Shown: one piece after another, positions 50,618 to 59,115 of the stretch | How positions within the stretch are numbered: the stretch's first letter is position 1 | Layout: every line of letters starts with the position of its first letter | DNA from: Firmicutes bacterium UBA5766 | GTDB lineage: Bacteria; Bacillota; Desulfotomaculia; Desulfotomaculales; Nap2-2B | NCBI GenBank assembly: GCA_002418775.1 | Contig: DIEU01000049.1 | Coordinates: forward strand, 824-64,823 | Reading direction: 5' to 3' | DNA: 64,000 nucleotides | Made by a program: the position numbers and the translations under genes | Notes under the pieces: generated by a model | What the model was told of the DNA's origin: nothing | What the model saw: the letters and a program-made list of their open reading frames with translations, nothing else | The model's database searches: none

Positions 50618-52447
50618 TTATTTTAAGGAATTTAAAGACGTACATATCCATTCTTCAATTTTTTCCGCCGCCTTGTTAAGATCTGTATAAAAAACGCAGG
50701 ACTGTTCGATTATATTTCTTGACTTTTCAATTTGCTCAACAGTCTCCTGCTCTTCAACACGGGCAAATTTCTGGTAAGCAGGTGAAAAAATCGAATCAAG
50801 CCAGGGAAAAGCTTTTTGCTGTTCAAATATTTTTTGGTCCAAATGCTTTAGTTTTTCTTTGAACAGGTCTATCTTTTTAAGGGACGGCATTTCACCAGAG
50901 CTGTATAGCTGGTCCAATTTCTGTGATATCTGCAGTCCTAAACGGGCATACTTTTTTACCCTTCTTAAGCATTGTTTTGTTTCTTTTAAATCAAAACATA
51001 TTTTTTCGATCACATCAAGAGGAATATCTTTTTGTACAGCCAGTTTCTTTAATGTTTCGTCAATAGGATATTCTTTTGTCAGGTACCTGTCTATAGTTTC
51101 CCTGAAAGTCATTTCTTCAGTACCGGGAATTCTGGCTCCGCCTTCGGTAGCGTTGATTATTTTTACATGATCTTTGACCAGGGGGATCTCTTCTTCGTAC
51201 CAGTGTAAAAAACAAGCCAGGGGAAGACTTGTTTCAACTTTTTTATTCCCTCCGTATCCCTCTACTTCAACCAGTTGTTCGCTGCCTGCGGTCCGCCCCT
51301 TGTAGATTGTCTTTTGTGAGTGTGTTTTGCGGCCGGTGTAGGCAAGGTCCTGACCGATAAAGATAATTGGATCAAGGCCTGCTTTTACGGCCAGGTCAAA
51401 GGAAACATTAGCCACAGAAGGGCCGCCCTTTAAAATGGTTCTTTTCTCATCAATGAAATTCTCCAGCCAGGACATAAAGTAAGGATCATATGCCCCTACA
51501 ATTTTTGGCCCTTTAAAATTGGCGGGGATGCTTTTATAGGTAACTGGAGAAAAGATCAATACAGAATCTTTAACTTCTGCATTTTCGAAATTTGCCGCGT
51601 TGGCTTCCGCTCCGTCAACAGTGACGACCAGGTCCGGTTCCATTCCGATGCTTAATATTGCTTTAAAAGCGGTTCCGGCTGCAATAATAACCGCCTTGTT
51701 TTTAATTTCTTTGAGAAGGTGTATATTCTTATCCAGGGATGGACCCGCAGCAACAATTACCCCGGGTACGCCCTTAAATGGTCCGCAAAGAACGTCTACA
51801 TCCGGGGCTTGAATTGTTGCCGGAAGATTATATAAAAAGTTTTCTGTCCAGTCGAACGAAAAATGCATCAAGGTATTCGAGCATAAGATATGATCAGCTA
51901 CAACAGCGTTTACAGAATCCTCGAGTTCCTTAAAACTATCACCCGCATTGCGCAGTACGGGCAAATACGCCAGGAGCTTAAGTTTTTCAGGCTGGTAGAT
52001 GTTCAGTTGTCTTTCAATCAGTTTGAGAATTTCTTTTTTTTCGGCGCCAAAGTATAAAGTAACGTTTTCCCTGTTAATCAGGGAAGTGAGGTCAACAGCA
52101 TTTAAGGCGGTTTTAAATGTTGACAGGTCAGGTTCCATGGCCACGATTTTTGCTTTTGGGTATAATAGACTCAATCTGTTAAGGTGGTAACCAAAGCCAA
52201 TTCCACAGACAAGCAGCGTATCATCTTCCGCCGCGTAGATATTTTGAGCCCACCTGGCGGCCTCTCTCATCGGGTCGTAGGAGCTGTGCAAGTGGCAGAC
52301 CTTTTTATTACGAGACACTTTCAATGTGGGCAGTCCAGTCTTTGCCGGGACGACCTCGCCCAGAGGTGTCGTCTGTGGTAATCTGTCTGCCAGATCAGGA
52401 TATCTGTTTTTTAGTGCGGAAAGATTTTTACTGGATAAGTTGCACAT
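50618..52447 (-). CDS. motility-associated factor (Maf/DUF115) flagellin glycosyltransferase
   Basis: 609 residues. The central DUF115/MptE-like domain (~190-370) contains GVIVAAGPSLDKN and the following DLVVTVDGAEANAANF; a helical C-terminal third follows. Maf proteins transfer pseudaminic or legionaminic acid onto flagellin serines and threonines before export. Its position between a nonulosonate pathway and the flagellin genes makes that role likely here. Cytoplasmic; no membrane segments. Confidence 0.88.
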   Translation of the reverse strand: MCNLSSKNLSALKNRYPDLADRLPQTTPLGEVVPAKTGLPTLKVSRNKKVCHLHSSYDPMREAARWAQNIYAAEDDTLLVCGIGFGYHLNRLSLLYPKAKIVAMEPDLSTFKTALNAVDLTSLINRENVTLYFGAEKKEILKLIERQLNIYQPEKLKLLAYLPVLRNAGDSFKELEDSVNAVVADHILCSNTLMHFSFDWTENFLYNLPATIQAPDVDVLCGPFKGVPGVIVAAGPSLDKNIHLLKEIKNKAVIIAAGTAFKAILSIGMEPDLVVTVDGAEANAANFENAEVKDSVLIFSPVTYKSIPANFKGPKIVGAYDPYFMSWLENFIDEKRTILKGGPSVANVSFDLAVKAGLDPIIFIGQDLAYTGRKTHSQKTIYKGRTAGSEQLVEVEGYGGNKKVETSLPLACFLHWYEEEIPLVKDHVKIINATEGGARIPGTEEMTFRETIDRYLTKEYPIDETLKKLAVQKDIPLDVIEKICFDLKETKQCLRRVKKYARLGLQISQKLDQLYSSGEMPSLKKIDLFKEKLKHLDQKIFEQQKAFPWLDSIFSPAYQKFARVEEQETVEQIEKSRNIIEQSCVFYTDLNKAAEKIEEWICTSLNSLK

Positions 52448-52477
52448 GGCGCTTCTCCTAAAGACCTGATTTTCAAG

Positions 52478-52831
52478 CTAAGCTAAAATGCATGTATTTA
52501 CCTGTTCCACAAAAGGCACAAGTTCGTATTCCAGCAAATCGCCAATCAAAACGTAATCGTCATTTTCCAATGCGTCAAGTAAACAGGTCAGATAATTGCC
52601 AAGTTCTTTTATCTCTTGACAGTCAAATGATTTTATGTTTCTTAAGAATCCCGCCAGCCAGCGCAACCCATCCGCGGCCTTGGTAAAAAAGAATGCCCCG
52701 TCTGCTTCATTGCCATTACGCATCAATTCTGCGATAGCCATAAGACCCCCGGCTAACTTGGGCAAATAGTCTTCAGCGGTCTGATAGAGCTCATTGTCAG
52801 ATAAATTGTTGTTTGTTTCTTCTGCAGCCAT
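52478..52831 (-). CDS. unknown small helical protein in flagellar cluster
   Basis: 117 residues, acidic and almost entirely alpha-helical by composition (YLPKLAGGLMAIAELMRNG; FFFTKAADGLRWLAGFLRNI). No signal peptide or recognised motif. It stands between maf and a FliT-like gene in the same direction with short gaps, so it is probably co-transcribed. A chaperone or adaptor for flagellin export or glycosylation is possible but only by position. Confidence 0.6.
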   Translation of the reverse strand: MAAEETNNNLSDNELYQTAEDYLPKLAGGLMAIAELMRNGNEADGAFFFTKAADGLRWLAGFLRNIKSFDCQEIKELGNYLTCLLDALENDDYVLIGDLLEYELVPFVEQVNTCILA

Positions 52832-52843
52832 TTCTCCTGCCTC

Positions 52844-53257
52844 CTAAAAATCTTTTTGAATAAACCTTGGTGAAGGTACGATATTTCTCTTGTAGGCTTG
52901 AAAAGTATCCCTTGTTTTATTCAAGATCTTGTTTTCTTGCCTTTTTATTGAAATGCACTCGGTCATTAAATCCAGAAGTAAATCCATATTTATTTTGACT
53001 TCTTTTGTTTCGTGAAGAAGTTCTGAAAAAGCGCCTTTGACCATAGGAGATGTAAAGGGGGCAGAATGATTATTATACCTGCTTAAGTCTGTAATCCTTT
53101 CTCTTATTTCCGCTTCCGTCTTCCACAGCTGTGTTGCTTTTTCCAGGTTGCCCAGTTTTATTTCGTTCTCTGTTAATAGAATTAATTCCTTGAGGCTGGA
53201 ATAGGCGTTTTTCTGTTTTTGTATAGCGGTCATTAATTCATCTGCCGTAAAGGTCAT
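52844..53257 (-). CDS. putative FliT/FlgN-like flagellar chaperone
   Basis: 137 residues, predicted coiled helices with many Glu/Lys/Gln and no signal peptide (QKQKNAYSSLKELILLTENEIKLGNLEKA). It lies two bases downstream of fliS, the usual place for FliT in Firmicutes. Sequence similarity to FliT is not obvious by eye; FliT and FlgN share little beyond length and helicity. The call is therefore positional. Confidence 0.45.
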   Translation of the reverse strand: MTFTADELMTAIQKQKNAYSSLKELILLTENEIKLGNLEKATQLWKTEAEIRERITDLSRYNNHSAPFTSPMVKGAFSELLHETKEVKINMDLLLDLMTECISIKRQENKILNKTRDTFQAYKRNIVPSPRFIQKDF

Positions 53258-53259
53258 CT

Positions 53260-53634
53260 TTACATCCCTATTTTACAGGCGCCCTTGGACCATGAGTCTT
53301 TTATTTCGGTAAGAAGTTCGGTTATCTCATCAAGGATTGTGACATCTCTCTTGATGTTTGCCTGGATAAGCCGAAAATGCATGTACTCATATAATCTTTC
53401 GAGATTAATGGCAAAATCTCCGGCCTCAAAGTTCAAGCTTGCCCGCAGTTCATTGATTATCTTCTGGCTTCGGCTTAAAAGGTAATTTGTTTTGGCTATT
53501 TCACCCTGTTGGATCGTTTCCTTCGCCTGTTCAATGAAACTCAACGCTCCCTCATAGAGTATAAGGACGAGCTTTTCCGGCGGGGCTGTAATAACGTTAT
53601 TCTGAGCGTATGCGGCTACCTTTTCATCGATCAT
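53260..53634 (-). CDS. fliS: flagellin-specific export chaperone FliS
   Basis: 124 residues, four-helix bundle chaperone that binds the flagellin C-terminus and prevents polymerisation in the cytoplasm. The characteristic N-terminal region AYAQNNVITAPPEKLVLILYEGAL and the following helix are present. Located directly after fliD on the same strand, as in most Firmicutes. Confidence 0.93.
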   Translation of the reverse strand: MIDEKVAAYAQNNVITAPPEKLVLILYEGALSFIEQAKETIQQGEIAKTNYLLSRSQKIINELRASLNFEAGDFAINLERLYEYMHFRLIQANIKRDVTILDEITELLTEIKDSWSKGACKIGM

Positions 53635-53670
53635 TTGGTCGTCCCCCTTTGTCTGTTTCTTTAGTTTTTG

Positions 53671-55368
53671 TTAAGAACTGCTGTTCATCGCTGAAATTTG
53701 GTTTGTCAGCCATGTGCTGGTTGAATTGAACTGACTAATAAGTTCTTCCATCTGCGCGAACTGTCTCTCCAGTTGCTGCTGTCTGATTTCCAGCCGGTCG
53801 TTCATATCCTCAATTGAAGCGTTTAAAAACTTTATCTCTTTTTCGTAAGCTTTTTGGTGTGCAGATATAAGACCATTTCCATCATTAATCTGGCGGTCAA
53901 TTTCTTCTATTAGGCGGACTGAAATTCCATTTTCACTTTCTCCAAAAAGATTGGCCAGGGCTGTTGATTGGTCTTGGGCTGCTGAAGTTAATTTGCTCTC
54001 GTCTATAACTAATTTGCCGTCACGATCAATAGTAATTCCTGCCTGCGATAACCTGCTCAGGCTTGTTATTGTTCCTTCAACAGGAGCGATAGTCTTTCTC
54101 CAGATGGACTGAACCAGGGACTGCAAAGATATGTCTCCGTTTAATGTGCCTTCTTTATCCAGATCATCGTTGATTAAACTGACCACTTCATTGTACTGGT
54201 TGACGAAGTCACTGATCTTGCTTACAGTCGATTCATAATCAGGCTTAACTTCTATGCTTGCTTCTCCTGAAGTCAGCAGGGTAACGTTCAACCCGGGGAT
54301 AATATCTGAAACTTCATTCGAATCGCTGTAAAAAGTTGCCCCTCCGTTAATTTCCGATATTGAGAAAGCTGCGTTGGCCCCCAGATCCTGTTGAGCGTTT
54401 AATATGTCCAGGGTAGCCAGGAGATTCCCGCTTGTTTCTGATAAAGACATACCAATGCTGCCAGTTTTGCTTGATTTAAGAGCAATTTTGTCTGATACGG
54501 GATCATAGCTGGCATAAACTTGAGCGTCAGAACTATTTATCCGGCTGATTATGTCGTTTAATGAATCAGCCGTAGTGTCGTAATCTATTGAAACACCATT
54601 GATTGTAAAACTGCCGCTGGTTGTGGAAAGAAGTCCGTTTTTCAAACGCGAATCATCCAAAATTGCATCTGTTTTGGTCATTCCCAGGTTCGCCTGGCTG
54701 GTTTTCGTATAAGGTCCGCTTCCCTGTGCAGGAGCGGCCAAAAGGCGTGTGGCGGTAAGAAAATTGCTTGTATCAGCGCCCTGGCCAAGGTTAAGGTTGT
54801 CAGGATTGTCGCTTGTTAAAACCAGGCGGTCGTTTAAGTAACTTGCTGTAACTCCGGTTGTTGACGACTGCGCATTGATCCGGTCGATTACATTTACCAG
54901 GCTGTCACTGGCTGCGTCCAGGGTAAAAGTATAATTGTTGATTGTAAATGTTCCGCTGGTGGGGGTAATGGCAAAACCGGCTTCGCTGCTGTTTAAAACG
55001 GCGCCGGTGTTAACCGGCTGGCCGATTGTCCCGGCGCTTTGCGTTTTGGTTCCGGTGGCTGTGCTGGTTATGTTAAAATGATATGTTTCCGGCAGGGCGC
55101 CGCTCTGTGCTGAAGCTTTAAGCACTGACTCATTGCTGACCGTGGTGGTTTTACCCGAAAAGGAAGTGGACAGGTTCAAATCTGACAGTGCGTTTTTCAG
55201 GGAAAGGAGTTTGGTGTTAATTGTGCCCCAGGCATTTTTTTTGGCGGTTAAATTTGTAACCTTTGTTTTCATATTGGTCACAGGTTGTTTTTCAAGCTGC
55301 ATTAATGCCTCAATTATGCTGTCTGTGTCAATGCCGGAGCTAATTCCCGTAAATTGAATGGTTGACAT
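53671..55368 (-). CDS. fliD: flagellar filament cap protein FliD
   Basis: 565 residues. The N-terminal motif FTGISSGIDTDSIIEALMQLEKQPV and the C-terminal coiled region with the YEKEIKFLNASIEDMNDRLE-type helix are diagnostic. It caps the growing filament and is exported by the type III flagellar apparatus, so no signal peptide is expected or seen. A Ser/Thr-rich variable middle could carry glycans. It follows flaG by 17 bases. Confidence 0.94.
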   Translation of the reverse strand: MSTIQFTGISSGIDTDSIIEALMQLEKQPVTNMKTKVTNLTAKKNAWGTINTKLLSLKNALSDLNLSTSFSGKTTTVSNESVLKASAQSGALPETYHFNITSTATGTKTQSAGTIGQPVNTGAVLNSSEAGFAITPTSGTFTINNYTFTLDAASDSLVNVIDRINAQSSTTGVTASYLNDRLVLTSDNPDNLNLGQGADTSNFLTATRLLAAPAQGSGPYTKTSQANLGMTKTDAILDDSRLKNGLLSTTSGSFTINGVSIDYDTTADSLNDIISRINSSDAQVYASYDPVSDKIALKSSKTGSIGMSLSETSGNLLATLDILNAQQDLGANAAFSISEINGGATFYSDSNEVSDIIPGLNVTLLTSGEASIEVKPDYESTVSKISDFVNQYNEVVSLINDDLDKEGTLNGDISLQSLVQSIWRKTIAPVEGTITSLSRLSQAGITIDRDGKLVIDESKLTSAAQDQSTALANLFGESENGISVRLIEEIDRQINDGNGLISAHQKAYEKEIKFLNASIEDMNDRLEIRQQQLERQFAQMEELISQFNSTSTWLTNQISAMNSSS

Positions 55369-55385
55369 GGTTCCAACTCCCTTTT

Positions 55386-55754
55386 TTACACATAATCATC
55401 CATGAATGTCCCTACAGCATTTTTTATTTGGGCCAGTATATCCAGAAATTTTTCCTCAGGAATTTCTTTAATTACTTCTTCCGGATACCGGGTTGAATCA
55501 ACGACTTGTACTATAAGCCGCTTCGTAGCTTTGTGGACCTTAAACCGCAGATCATAACCCACAAAAATTGCCAGCCTGTTTAAAGTCTCGGTGTCGGCTT
55601 TTAATACTTTGATATTTTCTTCCGCTGCCCCGGTTTTTCCCGCATTTGAATCGTCTTCATTTTGGGCCTGCTGTCTTTTTTGAACCGGTTTAAAGTCCTG
55701 CTGCAGGGTAGACTCTATTATCGCCTGGATTGCGCTTTTTTCTTCGATTTTCAT
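55386..55754 (-). CDS. flaG: FlaG family protein
   Basis: 122 residues. A disordered N-terminal half is followed by the conserved FlaG core FVGYDLRFKVHKATKRLIVQVVD and VIKEIPEEKFLDILAQIKN. It affects filament length in other bacteria; biochemical role not established. It sits between the flagellin genes and fliD, as usual. Confidence 0.9.
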   Translation of the reverse strand: MKIEEKSAIQAIIESTLQQDFKPVQKRQQAQNEDDSNAGKTGAAEENIKVLKADTETLNRLAIFVGYDLRFKVHKATKRLIVQVVDSTRYPEEVIKEIPEEKFLDILAQIKNAVGTFMDDYV

Positions 55755-55820
55755 AGATCATCATCCTCTTCAAATTCCAAAGGGCCTTCTTAACAGGCAT
55801 TTTGTTTCCCCTAACAGGAG

Positions 55821-55854
55821 GGACGGCCGGATGCTGTAATACCCCGGCCGGTCC
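55821..55854 (-). terminator. GC-rich hairpin after the first flagellin gene
   Basis: On the lower strand GGACCGGCCGG pairs with CCGGCCGTCC (one bulged base) around a 13-base loop, shortly after the flagellin stop codon. No T-run follows, so it may stabilise the abundant flagellin mRNA rather than stop transcription, letting flaG-fliD be read at a lower level. Confidence 0.45.
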
Positions 55855-55873
55855 TGATAAAGGGTTCCAAAAA

Positions 55874-56701
55874 TTATCTCATTAAAGAGAGTATCTGCGA
55901 GGGTATTTGGTTCGCCTGAGCTAACATAGCCATGCCGGTTTGCTGCAGGATCTGGTTTCTTGAGTACTCGGTCATTTCTTTGGCCATATCCAGATCGCGG
56001 ATTCTCGACTCGGCTACGGTGAGGTTTTGATTCATATTTCCCAGGTTGGTAATCGTATGCTCAAGGCGGTTTTGATAAGCGCCGAGCTGTGCCCTGCGGG
56101 TGGCAAGTTTCTCAATGGCATTCTGCACTTTCGTGATCGCGGCGTTTGCCCCGGTCACAGTAGTCAGTGACAGTGTTCCTCCTGTTACTATAGCTGAAAA
56201 AGCTGCTCTGTTAATGGCGATGGTCATCTTTTCGGCTGCCAGGGCGCCGACCTGGAAGACCTTGGTGTTGGCGGCGCCTGAGAAGCCGCCGCTTAACAGT
56301 TTGATGCTGTTAAAGTTGACATTGTCCGCCATCTGGTTGATCTGTGCTTTTAAAGCGCTGTATTCAGCATTAATCTTTGCCCGGTCGGTATTGTTCAGAC
56401 TGTTGGTTGCAGCTTCGGTGGACAGGTCTTCCAGGCGGACGAGGATACCGTTTATGGTATCCAGCGCACCTTCAGCGGTCTGGATCAGCGAGATTGCGTC
56501 CTGGGCGTTCAATTCGGCTCTTTCCATCCCCTTGAGCTGAGCCCTCATTTTTTCCGAGATGGCCAGTCCGGCGGCATCATCGGCTGCACGGTTGATCCGC
56601 AATCCGGAAGACAGCTTTTCAAGGTTCTTGGTAATGCCAGCCTGGGTAATGCTAAGGTTTTTATTGGCATCCAGCGCCATGGTATTATTGTAAATGTACA
56701 C
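55874..56701 (-). CDS. fliC: flagellin (copy 1)
   Basis: 275 residues, GTG start at 56701 behind AGGAGGG. It contains the conserved N-terminal D0/D1 (ITKNLEKLSSGLRINRAADDAAGLAISEKMR) and C-terminal D1/D0 (EYSRNQILQQTGMAMLAQANQIPSQILSLMR) regions with only a short central segment, so it is a small flagellin without large surface domains. The central part is rich in Ala, Thr and Ser, possible glycan sites for Maf. It is almost identical to copy 2 except in the centre. A sigma-28-type promoter lies at 56788-56814. Confidence 0.96.
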   Translation of the reverse strand: MYIYNNTMALDANKNLSITQAGITKNLEKLSSGLRINRAADDAAGLAISEKMRAQLKGMERAELNAQDAISLIQTAEGALDTINGILVRLEDLSTEAATNSLNNTDRAKINAEYSALKAQINQMADNVNFNSIKLLSGGFSGAANTKVFQVGALAAEKMTIAINRAAFSAIVTGGTLSLTTVTGANAAITKVQNAIEKLATRRAQLGAYQNRLEHTITNLGNMNQNLTVAESRIRDLDMAKEMTEYSRNQILQQTGMAMLAQANQIPSQILSLMR

Positions 56702-56787
56702 TTCTTTTTTCCCTCCTTTTCTGAGTTTTGCGTTTCGTGCCTTTTTACGGCCGCTCAGAAAGGCACAAAAACTTTTATTTGTGTATA

Positions 56788-56814
56788 GATTCGGTAAAAA
56801 AGTTGATTAACTTA
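56788..56814 (-). promoter_or_regulatory. sigma-28 (sigma-D)-type promoter of flagellin copy 1
   Basis: On the lower strand TAAG, 15 bases, then ACCGAATC, close to the motility consensus TAAA-N15-GCCGATAT. It is identical to the element upstream of copy 2. The predicted leader is about 80 bases and includes a small hairpin (CTGAGCGGCC region). Confidence 0.7.
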
Positions 56815-56860
56815 AGGGTTTTGCAGGTCTGACTTACAAAATATAAATTAATTTTCAAAA

Positions 56861-56897
56861 AAAAGACCTTCAGGGTTTTTACCTTGAAGGGTCTTTG
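56861..56897 (-). terminator. intrinsic terminator upstream of flagellin copy 1 (duplicate)
   Basis: On the lower strand a stem of AAGACCCTTCA and TGAAGGTCTTTT around a short loop ends in a T-run. It is a copy of the terminator at 58126-58159, carried along with the duplicated flagellin unit, and here follows the flgK-flgL fusion remnant instead of intact flgL. Confidence 0.7.
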
Positions 56898-56907
56898 GAA
56901 AGTTAAG

Positions 56908-57131
56908 CTTATCTGCAAAACTTTTGCAGTACAGGACATGGAAGTTAAAGAATTCCCCATCTCAGTATGGGCAGTTTCCATTTGAGAAGTAAGATAGTTG
57001 AGACAAGTATTAAGTTAACTTCAGTCTTTAGCTGTATTCTGACGGACTGAGGTTTCCTGGAGGCTGTTGCTCAATTCCTGCCAGGAGTTCCTAAAACTCT
57101 GTTAAGAGCTAGCTGACTCCAGTGCCGGTCG
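56908..57131 (-). pseudogene. flgK-flgL fusion remnant between the two flagellin genes
   Basis: Bases 56941-57131 match the flgK segment 59939-60129 at roughly 80% by eye, same strand, with several indels. Bases 56908-56939 match the last codons of flgL (58208-58240; shared CTGCAAAACTTTTGCAGT). The short frame across the joint reads METAHTE (flgK) into SCTAKVLQ (flgL). Most of flgL and the rest of flgK are missing. This is a non-functional scar of a tandem duplication that created the second flagellin gene. Confidence 0.85.
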
Positions 57132-57146
57132 TAAGGATTCCAAAAC

Positions 57147-57965
57147 TTATCTCATTAAAGAGAGTATCTGCGAGGGTATTTGGTTTGCCTGAGCTAACAT
57201 AGCCATACCGGTTTGCTGCAGGATCTGGTTTCTTGAGTACTCGGTCATTTCTTTGGCCATATCCAGATCGCGGATTCTCGACTCGGCTACGGTGAGGTTC
57301 TGGGTCATATTTCCCAGGTTGGTAACCGTATGCTCAAGGCGGTTTTGATAAGCGCCGAGCTGTGCCCTGCGGGTGGCAAGTGTTTCAATGGCATTCTGTA
57401 CTTTCGTGATCGCGGCATTTGCTCCGGACACAGTACTCAGCTTTAGTGTTCCGCTCGCTACTATTGCACTAAATTTTGCGGCGCCGATGGCGATGGTCAT
57501 TTTTTCGGCTGCCAGGGCTCCAATCTGGAAGGCTTTGCCGGCTGAGAAACCGCCGCTTAACAGTTTGATACTGTTAAAGTTAACATTACTCGCCATCTGA
57601 TTGATCTGTGCTTTTAAAGCGCTATATTCGGCAGATATCTTTAGCCGGTCGGTATTGTTCAAACTGTTGGTTGCAGCTTCGGTGGCCAGGTCTTCCAGGC
57701 GGACGAGGATACCGTTTATGGTGTCCAGCGCACCCTCAGCGGTCTGGATCAGCGAGATTGCATCCTGTGCGTTCAACTCGGCTCTTTCCATACCCTTGAG
57801 CTGAGCCCTCATTTTTTCCGAGATGGCCAGTCCGGCGGCGTCATCGGCCGCACGGTTGATCCGCAATCCGGAAGACAGCTTTTCAAGGTTCTTGGTAATG
57901 CCAGCCTGGGTAATGCTAAGGTTTTTATTGGCATCCAGCGCCATAGTGTTATTGTAAATGTACAC
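57147..57965 (-). CDS. fliC: flagellin (copy 2)
   Basis: 272 residues, GTG start at 57965 behind GGAGGT. The first ~90 and last ~60 residues are essentially identical to copy 1; differences cluster in the middle (about residues 120-190), where copy 2 is three residues shorter. Both ends needed for polymerisation are intact. It lies downstream of flgL with its own sigma-28-type promoter and terminator-insulated start. Confidence 0.96.
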   Translation of the reverse strand: MYIYNNTMALDANKNLSITQAGITKNLEKLSSGLRINRAADDAAGLAISEKMRAQLKGMERAELNAQDAISLIQTAEGALDTINGILVRLEDLATEAATNSLNNTDRLKISAEYSALKAQINQMASNVNFNSIKLLSGGFSAGKAFQIGALAAEKMTIAIGAAKFSAIVASGTLKLSTVSGANAAITKVQNAIETLATRRAQLGAYQNRLEHTVTNLGNMTQNLTVAESRIRDLDMAKEMTEYSRNQILQQTGMAMLAQANQIPSQILSLMR

Positions 57966-58048
57966 TTCTTTACCTCCTTTTCTGAGTTTTGAGTTTCGTG
58001 CCTTTTCACGGCCGCTCAGAAAGGCACAAAAACTTTTATTTGTGTATA

Positions 58049-58075
58049 GATTCGGTAAAAAAGTTGATTAACTTA
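58049..58075 (-). promoter_or_regulatory. sigma-28 (sigma-D)-type promoter of flagellin copy 2
   Basis: On the lower strand TAAG at 58075-58072, 15 bases, then ACCGAATC at 58056-58049. It fits the motility sigma factor consensus with one mismatch in the -35 and few in the -10, and sits about 85 bases before the GTG. Confidence 0.72.
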
Positions 58076-58125
58076 AGGGTTTTGCAGGTCCGACTTACAA
58101 AATATAAATTAATTTTTTATATAAT

Positions 58126-58159
58126 AAAAGACCTTCAGGGTTTCTGCCTTGAAGGTCTT
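58126..58159 (-). terminator. intrinsic terminator between flgL and flagellin copy 2
   Basis: Lower strand: AAGACCTTCA and TGAAGGTCTT form a ten-base stem around AGGCAGAAACCC, followed by TTATT. It ends the flgM-flgN-flgK-flgL transcript just after flgL, so the flagellin relies on its own promoter. Confidence 0.8.
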
Positions 58160-58185
58160 GGGATGGTTTTTTAGATCTGTTTTTG

Positions 58186-59094
58186 TTAACTTATAAAATA
58201 TAATAAGCTTGTCTGCAAAACTTTTGCAGTGCAGGAAAGGGTGGCTTGATAGGTGAGCATGCGTGAAGCCAGTTCGGTTGTTGCCGCTTCTATATCAGTA
58301 TTCTGGAGACCGGCCAAAGATTTTTGCAGGTTTGTATTTTGATCTTCTAAAAACGTTCTGATCATCTCCAGGTGATTGGTTTTAACGCCTGCTTTAGAGC
58401 GTGCCTGGATAAAGAGGTTTTGATCATTGGTCAGGTTTTCTATTTGTGCGTTTACAGCCGAGGAGTCTCTTGCGTTCAAGGCATCCTTAAGGGCAAAAAG
58501 ATGCGAAAAAACATTGCTGTTAATGAAAAGCTCCTTACCGTTGAAACCGACGGTTTCGCTAATCTGGTACATGACTTCCCTTGTCGACTCATTGAATATT
58601 TTTTCTGTGATGGAAGGGTTGACGACCACTTCTTCCCCCCCTTCCGCAACATCTTGCCTAATAAAGGGACGTTCTCCCTTGCTGTTGCTAAAAATATACC
58701 TGTCTGCAATTGAAGTGTTGGCAGTATTAATCAATTGGTCAATCAAGTTATCGACCTTTATGGCATAGTTGTCGAAATCCGAAGAATTACTGCCTGTGCT
58801 GCTGGCTGAAAGTGCGGTATCGAGCGCGTTTTGCATTACTTGGCTGGCGCTGTAAAAAGCGCTGTCAGCTTCATTTAGCCATAAAATCCCGTCTTCTATA
58901 TTGCTGCTGTATTGATCCTGGCAGGCCAGATTTTGTTTTATGGAAATTACTTTCCAGAGACTGGAAGGATCGTCGCTGATTTGCTGCATTTTTTGCCCAG
59001 AAGAAATCTTATGCTGTAAACCGGCTATTTCCCGGATGTTTTGCTGTAAATTGCAGATTGTGTTTAAAGCGTTTATATTATTTGAAACACGCAT
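58186..59094 (-). CDS. flgL: flagellar hook-filament junction protein FlgL
   Basis: 302 residues. Flagellin-like N-terminus (RVSNNINALNTICNLQQNIREIAGLQHKISSGQKMQQISDDPSSLW, key SSG and DDP residues) and C-terminal coiled region ending SCTAKVLQTSLLYFIS. Exported by the flagellar type III system; joins filament to FlgK. It is 21 bases downstream of flgK. Its last codons were copied into the scar at 56908. Confidence 0.93.
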   Translation of the reverse strand: MRVSNNINALNTICNLQQNIREIAGLQHKISSGQKMQQISDDPSSLWKVISIKQNLACQDQYSSNIEDGILWLNEADSAFYSASQVMQNALDTALSASSTGSNSSDFDNYAIKVDNLIDQLINTANTSIADRYIFSNSKGERPFIRQDVAEGGEEVVVNPSITEKIFNESTREVMYQISETVGFNGKELFINSNVFSHLFALKDALNARDSSAVNAQIENLTNDQNLFIQARSKAGVKTNHLEMIRTFLEDQNTNLQKSLAGLQNTDIEAATTELASRMLTYQATLSCTAKVLQTSLLYFIS

Positions 59095-59115
59095 TTTTAA
59101 AAATACCCCTTCCCG

